Below, piece by piece: positions 6,968-9,965 of a stretch of 9,965 nt of DNA; within the stretch, counting starts at the first letter, position 1; every line of letters begins with the position of its first letter. The notes beneath the pieces were generated by a model. It was not told the origin of the DNA and ran no database searches. It was given only the letters and a program-made list of their open reading frames with translations. Source of the stretch: JBEIUO01 sp964549785. GTDB lineage: Bacteria > Planctomycetota > Phycisphaerae > Phycisphaerales > UBA1924. The stretch is from NCBI GenBank assembly GCA_964549785.1, contig CAZJXA010000121.1, forward strand, positions 1 through 9,965, written 5' to 3'. A program made the translations under genes and the position numbers.

Positions 6968-7006
6968 AAAAAAACGCCCGGGCGGCCACAAAGCCAACCC
7001 GGGCGT
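6968..7006 (-). terminator. Intrinsic terminator of the fibro-slime gene
   Basis: On the minus strand a perfect 9-bp GC-rich stem (plus 6974-6982 with 6998-7006, ACGCCCGGG/CCCGGGCGT) with a 15-base loop is followed by seven Ts (plus 6968-6974 read as A). It starts 55 bases after the fibro-slime stop codon. It is the strongest terminator in the window and isolates the DUF1294-hrpA unit from upstream transcription. Confidence 0.93.
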
Positions 7007-7061
7007 GGAACTCTGGGGAAAGAACCCGAGAACGGAAACATCTTGACAGGCCCGTGCGCGA

Positions 7062-7979
7062 TCAGTCGTACAGGTGAGTGGTCGTCGGCGCTTGCACCGT
7101 GCGGAGCCGGAGCGTGGTGTCGATCCGGAAATTGGACGCCGTGCGGTGCCGTTCGGCGAAGAAGAACTTGAGTTTGTACGATCGGCCGTTCTGGAGCCAG
7201 GCAAGCCGGTCGAGATCGATGCTCTGGCTCTTGGCCGAGTGGACCCCGCCGATGTCGATCACCAGCTTGCCATCCACGTACACCCACACGTCGTCGTCGC
7301 CGGTGAAGGTGAACACCTGCCCGCTCCCGCGCTCAAAGATAAACTCGGTCTCCAACTCGAAGGTGAAGTGGAAGTTCTGGCTGTTGTTCCGGCTGTTGCC
7401 GAACAGCTCCCCGTTGATCGGGAAGAACCCGCCCAACCCGCTGAAGCGGGCGTCGGTGCGGTCGTTGAACGTGTATACGTTCGTCCCGGCATTCCGCTGC
7501 AGCGTCAATGCAAGGGGCTGTGAAAGATTGACCCCGGGCGTGTCGCTGAACCACATCGCAAGATTCTCGGCGCTGGTCAACGCCCCGCCCGCCGACGTGG
7601 CCGCCGAGCCGTTGGTGTCGCCCGTGCGAGAGTTGATGTACGAGCGGTTGTCGATTCGATTCCGGCCGGCCGCATCGCGCCAGTCCGACGACAATCTATT
7701 GCCCGTCGAGCGCATCACGGGCTTACCGTTCTCATCCAAACTGTCGGCGACCATCTTCGTGTACTGAGCGAACCCCGCCGTCGGCTGACGCTCAAAGTCG
7801 GGGTGCCCGCCGGTCACGCTCCGCTCACGCATGTCGCGAACGACGCCGGTCAAGGTAAGTGCCGACGGCAACCCGCCGAAGTTGTCCGGGGGCGGGGTCG
7901 CATCCGCGAGCCCAGCCGTAATCCCCGCTGCGGCGATCAGCGTCCCCGTCGCCAGCATTGTTTTTGTCCGAGTTCCCAT
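7062..7979 (-). CDS. Secreted fibro-slime domain protein
   Basis: This 305-residue protein carries a single fibro-slime domain, a PA14-like beta-rich module first described in Fibrobacter and also found in planctomycetes and slime moulds; it is thought to bind carbohydrate or build extracellular matrix. An N-terminal signal peptide is visible: basic MGTRTK, hydrophobic stretch about 8-24, then A-D-A at 25-27 as a likely cleavage site. The domain runs from LTLTGVVRDM (about 41-50) through HPDFE (59-63), NGKPV (84-88), NVYTFNDRTDARFSGLGGFFPING (167-190), FHFTFELETEF, GDDDVWVYVDGKLVIDIGGVH (227-247) and FFFAERHRTASNFRI (272-286). There is no C-terminal anchor or PEP-CTERM-like sorting tail; the protein ends THLYD. 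The ATG at 7979 has a strong GGGAGG (plus 7989-7994). It is a single-gene unit with its own terminator, divergent from murA. The domain call is firm; the ligand is unknown. Confidence 0.93.
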   Translation of the reverse strand: MGTRTKTMLATGTLIAAAGITAGLADATPPPDNFGGLPSALTLTGVVRDMRERSVTGGHPDFERQPTAGFAQYTKMVADSLDENGKPVMRSTGNRLSSDWRDAAGRNRIDNRSYINSRTGDTNGSAATSAGGALTSAENLAMWFSDTPGVNLSQPLALTLQRNAGTNVYTFNDRTDARFSGLGGFFPINGELFGNSRNNSQNFHFTFELETEFIFERGSGQVFTFTGDDDVWVYVDGKLVIDIGGVHSAKSQSIDLDRLAWLQNGRSYKLKFFFAERHRTASNFRIDTTLRLRTVQAPTTTHLYD

Positions 7980-8294
7980 AAGCGTGTACCTCCCAGATTG
8001 TCCAGAATGTTCCTGACTGTCCTGTGGTCAAACCCGCCGGGGCGGCTCTCTCTCCCAAGGCGGGCGAAAACCCCCCGCTTCCGGACGGCCGCTTGCCCCC
8101 CGCCCCGACGGTGACCAACAGAACAATCCAATTCGATTTCAGGAACAGCAAGCAAAAAGACAGCTCCGGGCGAGGGACGGCTTCCGTTTATTCCGGCGGC
8201 CGCCAATCCCAATGCGTTCGGCCCTCCCGAACCGATATACGATCTCATCACCACGGCACGGAAGCCGTTCAGGCCACAAACAGGGGATTCACGG
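7980..8294. other. Divergent intergenic region between the fibro-slime gene and murA
   Basis: These 315 bases must hold the start signals for both flanking genes. The fibro-slime ribosome binding site is at 7989-7994 (minus) and the murA one, AGGGGA, at 8282-8287 (plus). A TATACG at 8236-8241 could be a murA -10 box, but the -35 position (TGCGTT at 8213-8218) is poor. On the minus strand TTGACC (plus 8026-8031) is a fair -35 for the fibro-slime gene but lacks a -10 at 17 bases. C-runs and GC-rich stretches occur around 8030-8110, and a 10-base palindrome GGCGGCCGCC is near 8195-8204. The small reading frames here look like shadows; I see no gene, tRNA or repeat array. Confidence 0.5.
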
Positions 8295-9713
8295 ATGGAT
8301 ACGTTCGTCATTGAGGGCGGCAAACGACTCTTCGGCCGCGTGCGGATCAACGGGAGCAAAAACGCCGCGCTCCCCATGCTCGCCGTCCCCTTGTTGACCG
8401 ACGAGCCGGTGACGCTCCGCGATGTCCCGGATCTTGCCGACATCAAGAACCTTCTTAAACTCCTTTCCGAACTTGGATGCACCCGCGAGGGCGATCCAAC
8501 CGTCCCCGGCGTCGTTACGCAGCGGGTCACCGATCAGTCGTTGTCGCACGCCCGGTACGAAATCGTCAAGACCATGCGTGCCAGCATTTGCACGCTCGGG
8601 CCGATGCTCGCCAAGCGCGGCTACGCCCGAGTGTCGCTGCCGGGTGGGTGCGCCATTGGCGAACGTCCCGTCGATTTACACCTCCGCGGCCTGGCCGCCT
8701 TGGGCGCACGCATAAGCATGGATGGCGGCGACATTGTCGCCAAAGTTCCGCCCGGCGGGCTCAAGGGGACCACGATCTTCCTGGGCGGCACCTTCGGCCC
8801 CACCGTGCTTGGCACCGCCAACGTCATGAGCGCCGCCACGCTCGCCAAGGGCACCACGATCATCGAATCCGCGGCCTGCGAGCCCGAAATCGTCGATGTC
8901 GCCAATCTCCTCATCGCGATGGGGGCCCGCATTACCGGCCATGGCGGCCCGCGCATCGTCGTCGAGGGTGTCGATCAACTGGGCGGGGCCGATTACACCA
9001 TCCTCCCCGACCGCATCGAGGCGGGAACGTTCATGATGGCTGCCGCCATCACCAACGGCGACCTCACGCTCGAAAATTGCCCGCTCGACGCCATGCTCGC
9101 GGCGACCTATTTCCTGAACGCGGCCGGGGTGCATACTCAGCCGGTATCAGAGTTAACCACCCCGTTCGGGGGTGCGGTCGGTCGTAGTAATCCGCTGACC
9201 GTCACGACCTCGTCCGCCGCCAATCGCTTCCCGAACAGCACCGACCCCATGCGACGCACCGTCCGCGTAACGTGCGATCGGGTTATCAAGCCGGTGGATA
9301 TCACCACCCAGCCGCACCCTGGCTTCCCGACCGATCTTCAGGCCCAACTGATGTCGCTGCTGTGCCTTGCAGAAGGCAACTCGATCATCACCGAGCGCAT
9401 CTTTCCCGATCGCTTCCTGCACGTGGCGGAACTCTCCCGCATGGGCGGCAAACTCATGCGGCAGGGGTCCACCGTCATTGTCTCGGGCGTTCAGAATTTG
9501 ATCGGTGCCCCGGTGATGGCGTCCGACCTGCGGGCCTCGGCCGGCCTCATCCTCGCGGGTATGGCCGCCAAGGGGACCACGATTGTGAGCCGCGTCTACC
9601 ACCTCGATCGCGGCTACGAACGCATGGAGGACCGCCTCCGCTCGCTTGGGGCATCAATTCAACGCGTCGACGAGAAGGAACTTGCGCCCTCCGACCTGTC
9701 GATCGCAGGGTAA
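8295..9713 (+). CDS. murA: UDP-N-acetylglucosamine 1-carboxyvinyltransferase MurA, with insertion
   Basis: MurA transfers enolpyruvate from phosphoenolpyruvate to UDP-N-acetylglucosamine, the first committed cytoplasmic step of peptidoglycan synthesis. Active-site residues are intact: Lys22-Asn23 in NGSKNAALP, Arg95 in KTMRAS, Cys119 in LPGGCAIGERPVDLH (the residue alkylated by fosfomycin, Cys115 in E. coli), Asp347 in HPGFPTDLQAQ (E. coli Asp305) and Arg439 in YHLDRGYERMED (E. coli Arg397). Cys rather than Asp at 119 predicts the fosfomycin-sensitive form. It has 472 residues against about 419 in E. coli; most of the excess lies at about 281-335, just before HPGFPTD, where the segment is some 35 residues longer than in E. 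coli. The ATG at 8295 is the family start and has AGGGGA at 8282-8287. The gene stands alone on the plus strand; the next gene, tRNA-Ile, begins 89 bases after its stop. Confidence 0.97.
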   Translation: MDTFVIEGGKRLFGRVRINGSKNAALPMLAVPLLTDEPVTLRDVPDLADIKNLLKLLSELGCTREGDPTVPGVVTQRVTDQSLSHARYEIVKTMRASICTLGPMLAKRGYARVSLPGGCAIGERPVDLHLRGLAALGARISMDGGDIVAKVPPGGLKGTTIFLGGTFGPTVLGTANVMSAATLAKGTTIIESAACEPEIVDVANLLIAMGARITGHGGPRIVVEGVDQLGGADYTILPDRIEAGTFMMAAAITNGDLTLENCPLDAMLAATYFLNAAGVHTQPVSELTTPFGGAVGRSNPLTVTTSSAANRFPNSTDPMRRTVRVTCDRVIKPVDITTQPHPGFPTDLQAQLMSLLCLAEGNSIITERIFPDRFLHVAELSRMGGKLMRQGSTVIVSGVQNLIGAPVMASDLRASAGLILAGMAAKGTTIVSRVYHLDRGYERMEDRLRSLGASIQRVDEKELAPSDLSIAG

Positions 9714-9719
9714 AAGGGC

Positions 9720-9725
9720 TATACT
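9720..9725 (+). promoter_or_regulatory. Candidate -10 box for the tRNA-Ile transcript
   Basis: TATACT matches TATAAT at 5 of 6 positions and begins 7 bases after the murA stop. Transcription would start near 9732. The -35 position at 17 bases (TGTCGA, 9697-9702) is poor, so this rests on the -10 alone. It would give the tRNA a 5' leader of about 70 bases, which starts with the hairpin at 9732-9763. Confidence 0.35.
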
Positions 9726-9731
9726 CGCCCC

Positions 9732-9763
9732 CACGCCGGAGCGGGTCCGCCCGAGCCGGTGTG
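9732..9763 (+). other. Strong imperfect hairpin between murA and tRNA-Ile
   Basis: CACGCCGG (9732-9739) pairs with CCGGTGTG (9756-9763) with one G-U pair. Inside, a symmetric AG/AG internal loop leads to a 4-bp stem CGGG/CCCG (9742-9745 with 9750-9753) capped by TCCG. No T-tract follows, so it is not a canonical intrinsic terminator for murA. It could be the 5' leader structure of the tRNA precursor or a 3'-end structure of the murA message. Confidence 0.4.
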
Positions 9764-9802
9764 TGAGGGCGTGAATCACTCCGGATTCCGCTCAGACGAT
9801 CC

Positions 9803-9875
9803 GGGCTTGTAGCTCAGTTGGTAGAGCGTACCGCTGATAACGGTAAGGTCGGCAGTTCGAGTCTGCCCAGGCCCA
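9803..9875 (+). tRNA. tRNA-Ile (GAT anticodon)
   Basis: The cloverleaf is complete. The acceptor stem pairs GGGCTTG (9803-9809) with CAGGCCC (9868-9874) with one G-U pair, and the discriminator is A9875. The D arm is GCTC-AGTTGGTA-GAGC. The anticodon arm is TACCG-CTGATAA-CGGTA with anticodon GAT at 9836-9838. The T arm is GGCAG-TTCGAGT-CTGCC. It reads the Ile codons AUC and AUU. CCA is not encoded (TTT follows), so it must be added by nucleotidyltransferase. It stands alone rather than in a visible rRNA operon, although only 90 bases follow it here. An intrinsic terminator lies 11 bases downstream. Confidence 0.97.
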
Positions 9876-9886
9876 TTTTGGATGAG

Positions 9887-9914
9887 ACACCCGAGCTTTG
9901 CGAGGGTGTTTTTT
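9887..9914 (+). terminator. Intrinsic terminator after tRNA-Ile
   Basis: ACACCC (9887-9892) pairs with GGGTGT (9904-9909) around an 11-base loop that can form a short inner GC/GC pairing, followed by a run of Ts to 9914. It lies 11 bases after the tRNA and indicates a single-tRNA transcript. The last 51 bases of the window beyond it show no recognisable feature. Confidence 0.85.
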
Positions 9915-9965
9915 GTTGTCCACCCCTCATCTGCTCTGCGTTCGTGGCCTGAGCCGCCGCGGCGG

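Noticed and set aside
6923..7204. Upstream extension of the DUF1294 frame
   Set aside because: The extension reads through the fibro-slime terminator, is Ser/Arg-rich low-complexity sequence, and the DUF1294 family begins at the ATG at 6922.
8003..8031. TTGACC with a 17-base spacer as promoter for the fibro-slime gene
   Set aside because: The -35 is good, but the hexamer at the -10 position (ATTCTG) matches only one of six consensus bases, and no better-spaced -10 was found.
8024..8314. Small 96-codon plus-strand frame before murA
   Set aside because: It has no recognisable family, shadow-like composition, and overlaps the murA start and its ribosome binding site.
1..9965. Mobile element, phage, CRISPR, toxin-antitoxin or defence system
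   Set aside because: No transposase, integrase, terminal inverted repeats, repeat-spacer array or known defence domain was seen; all substantial coding frames are explained by housekeeping or surface genes.

Overview
This is a GC-rich (by eye, clearly above 60% G+C) bacterial chromosomal window carrying mostly core housekeeping genes. The mix suggests a member of the Planctomycetota, perhaps a Phycisphaerae-like lineage: a secreted fibro-slime-domain protein, extended ribosomal proteins L35 and L28, and a MurA with an unusual insertion. The assignment is an inference from gene style; there is no rRNA or other phylogenetic marker sequence to settle it.

Layout, left to right. (1) Positions 1-1034, plus strand: the 3' part of an M20-family metallohydrolase whose N-terminus lies outside the window. 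(2) 1152-2118, plus: the ribosomal protein unit rpmI (L35) - rplT (L20). It has a foldable leader before rpmI, a hairpin beside the rplT ribosome binding site, and a good intrinsic terminator after rplT. No infC lies immediately upstream. (3) 2334-2615, minus: rpmB (L28), converging on rplT, with its own plausible promoter. (4) 2756-6922, minus: a DUF1294 membrane protein followed 27 bases later, in the same frame, by hrpA, a full-length DEAH-box RNA helicase. (5) 6968-7979, minus: a secreted fibro-slime-domain protein with a strong terminator that separates it from the DUF1294-hrpA unit. (6) 7980-8294: a 315-base divergent intergenic region. (7) 8295-9713, plus: murA, the first committed enzyme of peptidoglycan synthesis, with active-site residues intact but about 35 extra residues before the catalytic-Asp motif. 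(8) 9720-9914, plus: a solitary tRNA-Ile(GAT) with a possible -10 element, a strong imperfect hairpin just upstream, and an intrinsic terminator.

The genes do not form one pathway. Three groups serve translation and RNA metabolism (L35/L20, L28, HrpA, tRNA-Ile), one serves the cell wall (MurA), and one is probably extracellular (fibro-slime protein). I see no transposase, phage gene, CRISPR array, toxin-antitoxin pair or defence system. The points most worth a second look are regulatory or structural: the rpmI and rplT leader folds, the coupled and possibly leaderless DUF1294-hrpA start region, the MurA insertion, and the hairpin ahead of the lone tRNA-Ile. I do not find an evidently new biological system here.
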